From: Metabacillus malikii
Lineage (GTDB): Bacteria > Bacillota > Bacilli > Bacillales > Bacillaceae
Direction: 5' to 3'
DNA length: 64,000 nucleotides
Assembly (NCBI RefSeq): GCF_030813355.1
Contig: NZ_JAUSUD010000002.1
Location: 248,001 to 312,000 of the forward strand
Positions 43,918 to 53,389 of this stretch are shown in pieces. Under the pieces are notes generated by a model, which was not told the origin of the DNA, ran no database searches, and saw only the letters and a list, made by a program, of their open reading frames with translations. A program made the position numbers and the translations under genes. How positions within the stretch are numbered: position 1 is the first letter of the stretch; each line of letters opens with the position of its first letter.

Positions 43918-45753
43918 ATGAATCGCCATGCAATAAATGTGAATCAAGTAATTCAAAATAAGATAGAGGTTTATGCAGTTGTATCTTCGAATGGACGCTT
44001 TCAATATATTTCCTCTAATTCAGTTGAACTTGTCGGTTATATGAATAGTGCGATAATTGGAAAATACATTAAAGATTTCATTCATAATGAAGATGTGTTT
44101 TTGCTTGAGAGTTATTTTTTTAATGAACATCATATTTATCCATGTACGTTTAGGTTTTTAACTGAGGACGGGCAATATATTTGGCTTGAAGCGTCTTTAG
44201 ACTTCATACGTAGTACAGTAGGTAAACATGAACAAGAGATTGTCCTAAAAATGAAAGCGTTAGATACTGAATTCTCGGTCAATCAACTTCCAAATAGTAA
44301 TAGCAAAAGCGACATAGGAGAGACTTTCGTTAATAACCATGTCGACACAATTCTTGAAGATTTGCCAAGTCCCTTATATATTTCATCATACGGAAAGATT
44401 CTTTATGTGAATCAAGCGTTCCAAAATCTTTTAGGTGTTACTTCTCGTGAACAATTAATAGGTAAACATACCTTTGATTTTATTGATAGTAGCTTTCACG
44501 ATATAGTTTGGTATCGCACCCAAAAATTACATAATGGTGAGAAGGTCGGCATTATTGAACAAACATGGAGAACGCTAGAGGGCCATGAAATTAATGTAGA
44601 GGTTTCTGCCAGTCTTACAACATTTAATGGGCAACAAGTCGAATTAATTGTATTGACAGATATTTCTTCTAGAAGGAAATTTCAAAAAATTTTACAAAAT
44701 AGTCGAGAAAGATATCAACGTTTAATTGATAGTTCAATAGACACGATAGCTGTTATTCATAAAGACCGATGGGTTTTTGTAAACGATTCAGGTGTTAAGT
44801 TATTTGAAACAGAGGATTATTCAGAGATGCTAGGAAGGAACATATACGAGCATCTCGACCGAAATGACCATGATCGCATGAGGAACTCACTTAACAAAAT
44901 CCTGAACGGAGAAGAAGATGTATTAGTGACAAATCAATCTTGGAAGATTTCTGAAGAAAGAACAATTTATACAGAAATGGTTAGTATACCTACAACTTAT
45001 TTAGGAGATGCTGCTGTACAAGTTATTTTACGAGATATTTCTGACCGTAAAAAAACGGAAGAGTTAATGCTCCGTTCTGAAAAGCTTTCGATTGCAGGTC
45101 AACTTGCGGCTGGTATTGCACATGAAATAAGAAACCCATTAACAGCTATTAAAGGATTTTTACAGATTATGCAACCAGAATATAAAAAACACCATCAATA
45201 CTTTAACATTATCTTCTCTGAATTAGACCGTATTGAAGTAATTCTAAGTGAATTATTAATTTTAGCAAAGCCGCAAGAGAAAAAGTTTAAAGAAACAAAT
45301 ATGGTTACATTGCTTCAAGATGTTGCCATGTTGCTTGAAACACAAGCAAACTTAAATAGTGTTTATATTGAACAAATCCATGAGGCTAGTAATTTATTAA
45401 TATATTGTGACCAAAATCAGTTAAAACAGGTATTTATTAATCTATTTAAAAATGCGATTGATGCAATGCCAAGAGGTGGAAATGTAACTGTACATACATA
45501 TAAGAAGAATGAAAAAATTGTTATTGTTGTCAGTGATGAAGGTGAAGGTATCCCATCTGAATTATTGGAACGAATTGGAGAGCCTTTTTTAACAACAAAA
45601 GAAAAGGGAAATGGTTTAGGACTAATGATTACATACAAAATAATAGAAGACCATAACGGTACGATAGTTGTGAATAGTAAATTAGGAAAAGGTAGTACAT
45701 TTACAGTAGAATTGCCATGTCTTCCGAGGGAAACTAAAACAACGGCTGAATAG
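43918..45753 (+). CDS. kinA: Sporulation sensor histidine kinase KinA
   Basis: A 611-residue soluble kinase. Three PAS domains (about 15-125, 140-260 and 265-380) precede HisKA, with the phospho-acceptor His402 in AAGIAHEIRNPLTAIKGF, and a HATPase domain (NQLKQVFINLFKNAID, DEGEGIP, GNGLGL). The first PAS block (AVVSSNGRFQYISSNSVELV) and the linker text closely follow B. subtilis KinA, which starts the phosphorelay through Spo0F. Start ATG follows GGAGGGGAACT. The neighbouring patA is convergent, as in B. subtilis. Confidence 0.93.
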   Translation: MNRHAINVNQVIQNKIEVYAVVSSNGRFQYISSNSVELVGYMNSAIIGKYIKDFIHNEDVFLLESYFFNEHHIYPCTFRFLTEDGQYIWLEASLDFIRSTVGKHEQEIVLKMKALDTEFSVNQLPNSNSKSDIGETFVNNHVDTILEDLPSPLYISSYGKILYVNQAFQNLLGVTSREQLIGKHTFDFIDSSFHDIVWYRTQKLHNGEKVGIIEQTWRTLEGHEINVEVSASLTTFNGQQVELIVLTDISSRRKFQKILQNSRERYQRLIDSSIDTIAVIHKDRWVFVNDSGVKLFETEDYSEMLGRNIYEHLDRNDHDRMRNSLNKILNGEEDVLVTNQSWKISEERTIYTEMVSIPTTYLGDAAVQVILRDISDRKKTEELMLRSEKLSIAGQLAAGIAHEIRNPLTAIKGFLQIMQPEYKKHHQYFNIIFSELDRIEVILSELLILAKPQEKKFKETNMVTLLQDVAMLLETQANLNSVYIEQIHEASNLLIYCDQNQLKQVFINLFKNAIDAMPRGGNVTVHTYKKNEKIVIVVSDEGEGIPSELLERIGEPFLTTKEKGNGLGLMITYKIIEDHNGTIVVNSKLGKGSTFTVELPCLPRETKTTAE

Positions 45754-45766
45754 CCGCTGTTTTAGT
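45732..45766. terminator. Bidirectional terminator between kinA and patA
   Basis: ACTAAAACAACGGCT pairs with AGCCGCTGTTTTAGT around GAAT, giving A- and T-rich flanks on both strands. Confidence 0.88.
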
Positions 45767-45770
45767 CATA

Positions 45771-46922
45771 TTATGATAAATGATTTATGTAGTTTTCAAT
45801 ACGGTCCATAGCCTCTATTAGTTGTTCCATTGATGTGGCATAGGATAATCGAACATAACCTTCACCATATTCAGAAAATGCATCGCCAGGAACTAGTGCT
45901 ACACCAGCATACTTTACGAGAGATAAAGCGAAATCAAAGGAAGATTTATTATACTTTTTTATTGATGGAAATAAGTAAAAGGCACCATCAGGTTTTACCA
46001 CTTCAAATCCCATATTAACTAAGCGGTTATAGACATAGTTTAGTCTTTCTTCATACGCATTTTTCATGAAGTCAGCATCATTTATTCCTTCGGTTAATGC
46101 TTCCAATGCTGCCTTTTGAGCAATTGAAGTTGCACACGAAACATTGTATTGATGAACTTTTAGTAAATGCTTTGATACTTCCTCTGGAGCAAATAATAAT
46201 CCAATTCTCCATCCTGTCATACTGTGTGATTTAGATAAACCGTTAATCACAATTGTTTGTTCACGCAAGAACCTAGCAATAGAATGGTGCCTCTTACCAT
46301 ACACAAGCTCACTATATATCTCATCTGACAGTATAAACATATCCCGTCCTCTTACTAAATCTGCAATTTCCTTTAATTCATGTTCTTCCAACGTTACACC
46401 CGTCGGATTTGAAGGATACGGCAGCACGATAGCTCGAGTTTTTTCTGTTAAATAAGGGGCAATTAAATCAGCCGTTAATTTAAAATAATTGTTCGTTGTA
46501 TCTATATAAATTGGTTTTCCACCAGCAAGTTTAATAAGTGGCTCATAACCAGGGTAAACAGGACTTGGTAAGATTACCTCACATCCTTCATCAAGCAATG
46601 TACGAAACGTACAATCAATTGCTTGACTTGCTCCTACTGTTACAATGACTTCATTACTTGGCGAATAGGATAGACCATACTTTTCGTTCATAAAATTAGC
46701 TGCTGCTTCTCGCAATTCTAAAAAACCTGCATTATGTGTGTAAGTTGTGTAGTTGTTTTCTATAGCTGTAATTCCAGCATTTTTAACGTGTGCGGGTGTA
46801 TCAAAATCTGGTTGACCAATCGTAAGAGAAATAACATCATCATAGTCAGCCACCAAGTTGAAAAATTTCCTAATTCCCGATAGTTCTATATGTTTTACTC
46901 TTTTATTGACTAAATGCTCCAT
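45771..46922 (-). CDS. patA: PLP-dependent aminotransferase PatA
   Basis: A 383-residue fold-type I aminotransferase. The catalytic lysine is in INGLSKSHSMTGWR; the substrate arginine is in YVRLSYATS and the PLP pocket includes SNPTGVTLEE. In B. subtilis PatA acts in diaminopimelate synthesis as an N-acetyl-L,L-diaminopimelate aminotransferase; family members also accept aromatic substrates. The ATG has GGAGGTTTAAG upstream. It is convergent with kinA and shares its terminator. Confidence 0.88.
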   Translation of the reverse strand: MEHLVNKRVKHIELSGIRKFFNLVADYDDVISLTIGQPDFDTPAHVKNAGITAIENNYTTYTHNAGFLELREAAANFMNEKYGLSYSPSNEVIVTVGASQAIDCTFRTLLDEGCEVILPSPVYPGYEPLIKLAGGKPIYIDTTNNYFKLTADLIAPYLTEKTRAIVLPYPSNPTGVTLEEHELKEIADLVRGRDMFILSDEIYSELVYGKRHHSIARFLREQTIVINGLSKSHSMTGWRIGLLFAPEEVSKHLLKVHQYNVSCATSIAQKAALEALTEGINDADFMKNAYEERLNYVYNRLVNMGFEVVKPDGAFYLFPSIKKYNKSSFDFALSLVKYAGVALVPGDAFSEYGEGYVRLSYATSMEQLIEAMDRIENYINHLS

Positions 46923-47063
46923 CTTAAACCTCCATAAGCGAAATCATATATGAGTTATTTTACCATTTATTAAATGAATTTCATCCTTTCACACAAAAAT
47001 TAAGTTTAATACTTATCATTAACGGGTATAGTGTATGGGACGATTAGAATGGGGAGTTTATTC

Positions 47064-48032
47064 GTGATACGAACATTAGCCATCACTTCGGAAAAAGAAG
47101 TAGTTTATAACCAACCTTTGAGAAAATTAAATAGAAAAAACTTTGAATGGTTCTGGGTTGATTTTCAAGAACCGACAGCTGAGGAGACTAAGGAATTATC
47201 ACGGTTCTTCCGTTTCCATCCATTAGCGATTGAGGATTGTTTGGAGTTTGTGCAACGTCCTAAATTGGATTTTTATGATCAATATTTATTTATAGTTGTT
47301 CATTCAATCAATCAAGCTACATTAGAAGCAGATGAAGTAGATATCTTTGTCTCAGATAACTATATTGTTACGTTCCATAAAAAACCTGTTAGGGATATGA
47401 ATAATTTATGGCATCGTGTCAAACAAGACCTCCTTTTACAAGAAAGCCCCTTGCAGATTATGTATCATATCATCGATCACCTTGTTGATGATTATTTCCC
47501 ACCTGTTTACCGGTTAGAGGATTTAATTAATCAGGTTGAGGCGAATACAAGTGATCAAACAATTAGCGAATTAATGGAGCAAATTTTTGATATCCGATCT
47601 CAATTAAATAAACTTAGAAGAACAATCATTCCAATGAGAGATTTATTATATAGGATTATCTCTTCATCACGATTTAATTCATTTAAGGAAAAACACATTT
47701 ATCTTCATGATATTTATGACCATTTACTAAAATTAGTCGAAATGATTGATGCTAATCGTGAATTATCGACTGATATTAGAGATAGTTATTTATCAATTAA
47801 CTCAGACCGAATGAATAGAGTCATGATGACATTAACAGTAATATCTTCTATCTTTCTTCCGTTAACGTTTATTGCAGGTGTTTACGGGATGAACTTTGAA
47901 TACATGCCGGAATTATCTGGGAAATACAGTTATTTTATTATACTAGGAGTGATGTTCGTAATAGGGATTGGAATGGTATTGTTTTTCCATCGAATGGGAT
48001 GGTTCAGATTTCATAAAGGAACAAAATTATAA
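47064..48032 (+). CDS. CorA-family magnesium transporter
   Basis: A 322-residue protein. A large N-terminal cytoplasmic domain with a long coiled helix precedes two C-terminal membrane helices. The pore motif YGMN (FIAGVYGMNFEYMPE) is directly after the first helix, as in CorA. CorA proteins admit magnesium and sometimes cobalt or nickel. The GTG at 47064 is chosen for GGGGAG 7 bases before it; the frame can be read from 47031. Confidence 0.88.
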   Translation: MIRTLAITSEKEVVYNQPLRKLNRKNFEWFWVDFQEPTAEETKELSRFFRFHPLAIEDCLEFVQRPKLDFYDQYLFIVVHSINQATLEADEVDIFVSDNYIVTFHKKPVRDMNNLWHRVKQDLLLQESPLQIMYHIIDHLVDDYFPPVYRLEDLINQVEANTSDQTISELMEQIFDIRSQLNKLRRTIIPMRDLLYRIISSSRFNSFKEKHIYLHDIYDHLLKLVEMIDANRELSTDIRDSYLSINSDRMNRVMMTLTVISSIFLPLTFIAGVYGMNFEYMPELSGKYSYFIILGVMFVIGIGMVLFFHRMGWFRFHKGTKL

Positions 48033-48111
48033 TAACCGTCATAAAAAAGCCCTTCTTACGAATTATTTAGTGTTAAGACTTTTTGACTAATAAAGATATG
48101 AGGTGAAAAGG

Positions 48112-48297
48112 ATGGTTGAGAAGGAGTTATTAACAAAAGAAGAGCAGAGGTTAGTTGATAAATTAGAATCTGAAATGTTTTATGCATCGACTAGGACACA
48201 TATGAATTTTTATAAAAATGAAATTCAAACAATTCTATCTCAAGCAAAAAGGAGACATAAGCTATTAAAAAATCAATCTCATGTAGCTGCTTATTAA
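48112..48297 (+). CDS. Small helical protein (61 aa), unknown
   Basis: 61 residues, helical and strongly charged (KELLTKEEQRLVDKLESEMF, then KRRHKLLKNQS). GAGGTG lies 6 bases before the ATG at 48112; GTG at 48103 is an alternative. No family was recognised. It stands alone downstream of the CorA gene. Confidence 0.5.
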   Translation: MVEKELLTKEEQRLVDKLESEMFYASTRTHMNFYKNEIQTILSQAKRRHKLLKNQSHVAAY

Positions 48298-48497
48298 TAT
48301 ATAAGTATAGATTTTAGTAAGAAGTTGACCTAAAAGCATTACGATTTCGTTAAATACTTTTACGTGAACTTCTTTTTATTATTTTTTTATTGAATAATAA
48401 TTCTAAAGTAATCGATCACTATTGTTTTCAAATACATTTCATTTATAGTAACTTCCAATTATAATAAGCATAGTTATTGACAATTGGAGGGAATATG

Positions 48498-49004
48498 ATG
48501 ATAAATACCATTAATTCATTTGCGTATCATAAGTGGGCAACGTTAAGAATTTTAAATCATTTAAATAGCTATACAGATACTTTTTATCATCAACAAATAA
48601 ATAGTGTTTTTCCATCAATATACCATACATGTAAGCATATGATTGAAGTAGATAAATTATGGCTTTCAAGACTTACAGGAGATAAACCGAGGCAAACAGA
48701 GATAGTGACACTTGAGCAACTATCTCAAGAATATAGTAAGGTCCTTCATGATTATGAGTGTTTTTTGGAGTTAAATAGTGATACAAAACAAATAGCATAT
48801 ACAAACTCAGAAGGTGAATATTTTATTAATACTGTTTCCGAATTAATTACTCATATTGCCAATCACGGTACATACCATCGTGGAAATTTATCTGCAATGT
48901 TTCGTCAACTAGGTAAACAATCCATTTCGACAGATTATATTTATTTTTTAAGAGAATGTAAAAATGTAAATGAGAAGAGCGAGACAAATAAACCTTTTAG
49001 GTGA
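48498..49004 (+). CDS. DinB-family protein
   Basis: A 168-residue four-helix bundle. Three histidines suited to metal binding are visible: one in HTCKHMIEVDKLW and two in HIANHGTYHRGNL, the DinB/YfiT signature. DinB-fold proteins include thiol transferases and stress-induced proteins with unknown substrates. GGAGG precedes two adjacent ATG codons; 48498 has the better spacing. Confidence 0.8.
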   Translation: MINTINSFAYHKWATLRILNHLNSYTDTFYHQQINSVFPSIYHTCKHMIEVDKLWLSRLTGDKPRQTEIVTLEQLSQEYSKVLHDYECFLELNSDTKQIAYTNSEGEYFINTVSELITHIANHGTYHRGNLSAMFRQLGKQSISTDYIYFLRECKNVNEKSETNKPFR

Positions 49005-49108
49005 AGCTTATCCTTTGTCCCGCACCATAATTGTTTTGCTTATATTAACTAGAAACAGAATTTATAGTGTCAACTTCACCAGTTACTAATGGCGATGATG
49101 TTCATTTG

Positions 49109-49178
49109 ATTGGAGCGGGTATTTGACTCTTTCTATAAATCGGACTGTTCGCTTAAAGGAAGTGGCTCTCGCTCCAAT
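49109..49178. repeat. Spaced inverted repeat after the DinB gene
   Basis: ATTGGAGCG at 49109-49117 is repeated inverted as CGCTCCAAT at 49170-49178, about 52 bases apart. It lies between convergent DinB and Gly-rich genes. No T-run, so its role is unclear. Confidence 0.4.
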
Positions 49179-49206
49179 CCAGAAACTCTTCAATAAAATG
49201 TTACGC

Positions 49207-49689
49207 TTAACGACAACTAAACGAACGAATACGATTTAAATCAATACCAAAATATTCCCAACGGAATTGATTTCTTCTCCAACGATATCCCGCAATTGAA
49301 TTTCTGCCTACGAATGTCGGATAAAACCAGAAACCACGTCCGTTATTTAAACGAATGTAAGTGAAACGGTACAAACAACCGCGAATACCTCCGGGGTCTA
49401 CTGCAAACACACCGAAGCCTGAATTTTGCTCAGCTGGAATCGTACTTGGTGGTGGGCCTGATGGTGGACCGCCTTGACCTCCACCAAAACCGGAACCTCC
49501 CCCGAATCCTGGTCCTCCACCAAATCCTGGTCCACCAAACCCGCCTTGACCTCCAAATCCACCTTGACCTACTCCTGGAGGCGGTCCGAATGGTGGTTGC
49601 CCTATTGGTTGATAACCAGCCTGTTCCCCAAATTGCGGAAATCCAGGGATTTGAATTGTAAATTGACGATTATAAGGGTTCATTTTCAC
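49207..49689 (-). CDS. Glycine-rich surface or coat-like protein
   Basis: A 160-residue protein. The first 30 residues are Pro/Gln-rich, residues about 35-78 are almost only Gly, Phe, Pro and Gln in GFGG-type repeats, and the C-terminal part (about 90-160) is an ordered-looking, aromatic and Arg-rich module (CLYRFTYIRLNNGRGFWFY, RWRRNQFRWEYFG) with two cysteines. There is no signal peptide, which would fit a spore-coat or cell-surface protein assembled from the mother cell. GTG at 49689 follows GAGGAG; ATG at 49683 is also possible. Confidence 0.6.
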   Translation of the reverse strand: MKMNPYNRQFTIQIPGFPQFGEQAGYQPIGQPPFGPPPGVGQGGFGGQGGFGGPGFGGGPGFGGGSGFGGGQGGPPSGPPPSTIPAEQNSGFGVFAVDPGGIRGCLYRFTYIRLNNGRGFWFYPTFVGRNSIAGYRWRRNQFRWEYFGIDLNRIRSFSCR

Positions 49690-49944
49690 TTAAATCTCCT
49701 CTCCCATCATGCTTCACGTTACGATATGCAACTGACAAGCAATAGGTGATTACCTAATAAAGATGAGTAGGGGATAAAAGAATGAACTCATTGGTTGATC
49801 GTTCAAACAGTCATCCTCTTCTACTAGAATTCATAAAAAGGTTCGATTTGGTTACAAACTTCAGTGAAATAACTTGTGTTTACCTTCTACACTTAACCAA
49901 CAATCGATTTCCCCAATTATATACGTGTTTGCTTTAAGGTGAAT

Positions 49945-50337
49945 CTATCTTTTTAAATGTTTTACCGTTCTTGTTTGCAGGTTGACTAAATACCAGCCTT
50001 CGCTTTTTTCATGAGATGCATTTGTCGAATATACATGTACAATGTAATCATTATCCTCGATATGGTCATATTGTACAAAAAGGTCGTCATCTTTTTTTAT
50101 ACCTAGTTTTTCTCGTACTAGTTCCTCCGCCTCTGCTTGATTAAGGCGATTACGGTCATTATCGTCATATGTTTCATCCTTGACTTCAACTAATATTTCA
50201 TCGGTATTTTTTATATGGTCATCCCCAGTTTGGACAATACCACTATTTGTATCTTTATTTGCTTGGGCATCATTTTGATTTGTATTGTTACATGCTGTTA
50301 AAACAAAAAGTATCATTATCACTATTAGAAGTTTCAT
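49945..50337 (-). CDS. Lipoprotein of unknown function (130 aa)
   Basis: A lipobox LTAC follows a hydrophobic signal (KLLIVIMILFVLTAC), so the protein should be lipid-anchored outside the membrane after about 20 residues. The mature part is highly acidic and Asn-rich, then a VREKLGIKKDDDLFVQYDHI block. The ATG at 50337 has AAGGTGAGG upstream. No family recognised. The neighbours are not operon-like. Confidence 0.6.
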   Translation of the reverse strand: MKLLIVIMILFVLTACNNTNQNDAQANKDTNSGIVQTGDDHIKNTDEILVEVKDETYDDNDRNRLNQAEAEELVREKLGIKKDDDLFVQYDHIEDNDYIVHVYSTNASHEKSEGWYLVNLQTRTVKHLKR

Positions 50338-50457
50338 CTTTAACCTCACCTTAAATTCGATATAGTCTAACTATTAGGTATATTAGGATTGTTGAATATA
50401 TGTTTAAAACTATTACTAGTTAGTATAAGGAAACAAAATTATATTATGCTTTAGCAG

Positions 50458-51744
50458 CTAATATTTAGCTGACTGGAATAATATGTTTATTAAAAATAAC
50501 AGAGAGATGACATATAAAGTAGGCTTGACCTCTTTAAATTTCCCTACGGCAATTTTTAAAATTGGGTAAACAATAAAACCAAATGCCATCCCATCAATAA
50601 TACTGTAAGTAAAAGGTATGAATGTAATAATTAAAAAAGCAGGGAAGCATTCACTGAAATCCTCCAAGTCGATATGTTTAATGTTTTGCAGCATCAAACT
50701 CCCGATAACAATTAGGATTGGTGCAATTGCACCATTTGGAATTAACTTAATCAATGGTATAAAAAATAAGGATAAAATAAAAAGCAGTCCTGTCGTGATT
50801 GAAGTTAATCCGGTTCTTCCACCAGCTGTTATACCTGCTGCTGTTTCTACAGTACTAACAGTTGGGCTTGAACCAAAGAGTGCTGAAGTAACCGTTGATA
50901 ATGCATTAGCTTGAAAGGAACGTTTATAAGAATCAGGCCGATTTATCATATGTACTTGACCATACACTAATCCAATATTTTCAAAGACAATGACCATTGT
51001 TAATGAAAAAGTTGCTAGCCAAAATGATAAATCGGTAATCCTAGTAAAGGTTAAGGCTAGGAAAACTTCCTTAAAACTAGCAACGGAATTATTTTCTGTA
51101 TATTCGACAGAAGGACCTTGTCCGATTAACCAAGCTATTACTGTTCCAAGAGAAATGCTAATTAAAAAATGACCCGGTACATTTTTTGAAAAAAGAATTA
51201 TCGTAATAAGTAAACTTAAAATTGTAAGGATTACCTCTGGGTTACTAACATGACCAATTGTTAAAAATGTTGAAGCATCTTGAACTACAATTCCGCCCTT
51301 TTGAAGGCCAATAAATGTTAAAAATAGACCGATACCAACAGTTATTGCTTCTTTTAAAGAGTGAGGAATGGAGGACGAGATAAACGTTGCTAGTTTAGAG
51401 AATGAAATAATAATAAATAAGATACCTGAAATAAAGACAACAGCTAACCCCTCTTGCCAAGTTAGTCCTAAGCCATTCACAATCGTATATGTAAATAATG
51501 CATTAACACCCATACCAGGTACGAGGATTAAAGGTGTATTTGCATAAACTCCAACGATGAAGCATCCTGCAATCGATGTCAAAACAGTAGCAATAATTCC
51601 TGCCTCGATTGGTATTCCTGCATCTGCTAAAATTGACGCATTCACGATCACTATGTAAACAATTGTAAAAAAAGAAACTGTGCCAGCGAGTACTTCTTTT
51701 TTAATGGTTGATTCATACTTTCTAAGTCGAAATAATTTTTCCAT
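50458..51744 (-). CDS. Purine permease, NCS2/AzgA type (PbuG or PbuO-like)
   Basis: A 428-residue protein with 12 to 14 membrane helices. The AzgA-type signatures are present: AGTVSFFTIVYIVIVNASIL, a VPGMGVNALFTYT motif in helix 3 and SPTVSTVETAAGITAGGRTG. These carriers import hypoxanthine, guanine or adenine. ATG at 51744 (MEKLFRLRKYEST) follows AAAGGA; the frame extends to 51759. I found no purine riboswitch upstream. Confidence 0.85.
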   Translation of the reverse strand: MEKLFRLRKYESTIKKEVLAGTVSFFTIVYIVIVNASILADAGIPIEAGIIATVLTSIAGCFIVGVYANTPLILVPGMGVNALFTYTIVNGLGLTWQEGLAVVFISGILFIIISFSKLATFISSSIPHSLKEAITVGIGLFLTFIGLQKGGIVVQDASTFLTIGHVSNPEVILTILSLLITIILFSKNVPGHFLISISLGTVIAWLIGQGPSVEYTENNSVASFKEVFLALTFTRITDLSFWLATFSLTMVIVFENIGLVYGQVHMINRPDSYKRSFQANALSTVTSALFGSSPTVSTVETAAGITAGGRTGLTSITTGLLFILSLFFIPLIKLIPNGAIAPILIVIGSLMLQNIKHIDLEDFSECFPAFLIITFIPFTYSIIDGMAFGFIVYPILKIAVGKFKEVKPTLYVISLLFLINILFQSAKY

Positions 51745-51898
51745 AAGTCTTCCTTTCACTTAATCAATTAATGATAAATAATCCTTTTTAGGATGGCACA
51801 AATGAAATCAGTCATACATGTGTCAAACATTCAAAGTTATGAATATTGTCAAGTTATATGGTTTAGACAACCTGTTCATACATATAAATGAGAAGAGT

Positions 51899-52573
51899 AT
51901 GGATAGAAAGGTTGTGAGGGCTCTGGCACGTAAAATCTGGGGAGTTGACTCAGCAAATCCAGTCGATCAGGAATTATATGAACGTGTAAAAAACCAATTG
52001 GGTCTACCAAAATATTGGGGAAGATATTTAACTGGAAAAACAAAAGTATCAACAGGGTTAACGAGAGAAGAAATCCAGTTTATTCGTAATAAAGGGGTAA
52101 AAGTTTTACCTATTTACAATGTAATGACAGAAACAATAGGGTATGAAGAAGCACAAGTAGCTGCTAGAAATGCCATTTTTCATGCGCGAAGACTAGGAAT
52201 ACCTAAAAATACAATGCTTTTTGCAAACATTGAAAATGATTATCAGGTTGATGTTAATTGGATTAAGGGTTGGGTTGAGACGATTAATCCTTCAGGTTAT
52301 CGTTGTGGTTTTTTTCATGACCCGGTTAAAGGAGAGTTTACAAAGGCATATAGTCAGGCTGTAAAAGAAGATAATGAAGTTGCTAATCAATCAGTGCTCT
52401 GGAGTGCAGATCCGGAAACTGGTGCATCCTCAGAACGTAAGGCGCCGAGATTTAAACCAACTAAACCTAACTGCAAGGCAAACGTATGGATATGGAAATA
52501 CGGGAGAGATGCTAAGAAGTGTCCAATTGATACAAATTTAGCTGATGAACGGGTTCTAACGTATTTATTTTAG
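51899..52573 (+). CDS. Glycoside hydrolase-like DUF1906 protein
   Basis: A 224-residue protein with an IWGVDSANPV first strand and a long series of motifs of the Rv2525c/DUF1906 fold (a TIM-barrel hydrolase-like domain): VLPIYNVM, TMLFANIENDYQVDVNWI, and GFFHDPVKGEF. Members are suspected peptidoglycan-directed enzymes; activity is not shown. There is no clear signal peptide. The ATG at 51899 is preferred (GAGAAG before it). It is divergent from the purine permease gene. Confidence 0.65.
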   Translation: MDRKVVRALARKIWGVDSANPVDQELYERVKNQLGLPKYWGRYLTGKTKVSTGLTREEIQFIRNKGVKVLPIYNVMTETIGYEEAQVAARNAIFHARRLGIPKNTMLFANIENDYQVDVNWIKGWVETINPSGYRCGFFHDPVKGEFTKAYSQAVKEDNEVANQSVLWSADPETGASSERKAPRFKPTKPNCKANVWIWKYGRDAKKCPIDTNLADERVLTYLF

Positions 52574-52688
52574 GCTAATTCGTCAGCGTTTTTATTAATC
52601 AAAGTAGTCGTTTAGCGTTCATTTCACTATCAGTGCACTTAAGAAGCAAAAGTAGGAGGTGGGCCTCTCTAGCTATGGAAGCTAACAA

Positions 52689-52811
52689 TTAATTAGCAAA
52701 ACTGGAGGGGCATCTTCTTACTAAAGCATCAATGACTTTTCGAAGTGCTTTATCGTATTTCCTTTTTACACAGTCGTGAGCTCCCAGTTTGTACAATCGT
52801 TTTACCAGCAT
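52689..52811 (-). pseudogene. Possible decayed small coding stretch
   Basis: On the minus strand an ATG frame of 40 residues (MLVKRLYKLGAHDCVKRKYD, then KALRKVIDALVRR) looks protein-like. The same frame continues upstream past one TAA with GEILALFVKRGVFAKEY before another stop. This could be a relic of a small gene broken by stops. No family was recognised and there is no good ribosome site. Confidence 0.25.
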
Positions 52812-52904
52812 CCCACCTTAATATTCCTTCGCGAAAACTCCACGTTTCACGAATAATGCCAAAATCTCTCCAATTTACCGTTAGTTTCATTTGGTAGCGA
52901 AATA

Positions 52905-53220
52905 AAGTTCTTTTCTAAGAGTTTTGGTTTTGTACGATCTTTACTAGGGGGGAGCTGATTGCAAGCCTTCTGCAGGCGGTTGCGACGGGAATCGAAAAGC
53001 GAAGGCAGCTTGCCCATCGAATAAAGAGTTTAGGAATTACGCTAAGCTGTACAGCAAATCGTAATGATGACTTACCGTTTGGGAGACGACCTGATGTTTT
53101 CTTGTTACTGTCACCGGAGATAATCGTCTCACCACTCCTCGCAGAAAGCGTTTACTGCAAGAGGAGACAAAGCCTAAACGACAACTCAGTTAAAAGCGAC
53201 AATTTTTATGAAAACAGCCT
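52905..53220 (-). repeat. MITE-like intergenic repeat, copy D (long form)
   Basis: The left end reads AGTTCTTTTCTAAGAGTTTT then GGTTTTGTACG. The right end is CAATTTTTATGAAAACAGCC then T. It shares the extra inner segment with copy B (AATCGAAAAGCG, GCTTGCCCATCGA, GGGAGACGACCTGATGTTTT) and the core GGGAGCTGATTGCAAGCC and TTTACTGCAAGAGGAGACAA. It lies between the DUF1906 gene and cheV. Confidence 0.72.
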
Positions 53221-53327
53221 TACGAGTGAGCCCAAATTAAACCAAAGGTAAATCTTAGAACATTTTCAGTCCTAATTGCTCTTGTTGAAATTTTAGTACA
53301 GTATAAATATATAATAAAGGACTACTT

Positions 53328-53352
53328 TAAAAATAAAAAAAATAACCGATAT
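53328..53352 (+). promoter_or_regulatory. Sigma-D-like promoter for cheV
   Basis: TAAA at 53328-53331 and ACCGATAT at 53345-53352 are close to the sigma-D pattern TAAA-N15-GCCGATAA, though the spacer is short. CheV belongs to the flagellar regulon in B. subtilis. Confidence 0.45.
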
Positions 53353-53389
53353 AATAAATACGATAGAGTAACATGGAAGGAAGAAGAAA

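Larger units (their letters stand above)
52574..53389. other. Long intergenic region with repeat copy D
   Basis: It includes a decayed-looking coding stretch on the minus strand at 52689-52811, repeat copy D at 52905-53220, and the cheV promoter. Otherwise AT-rich. Confidence 0.45.

Noticed and set aside
49446-49749. Plus-strand frames across the Gly-rich gene
   Set aside because: They are antisense to low-complexity GFGG repeats, which leave open frames on the other strand by chance.
51745-51898. Purine riboswitch upstream of the AzgA-type permease
   Set aside because: I looked for the conserved purine aptamer in the upstream bases and found no match.
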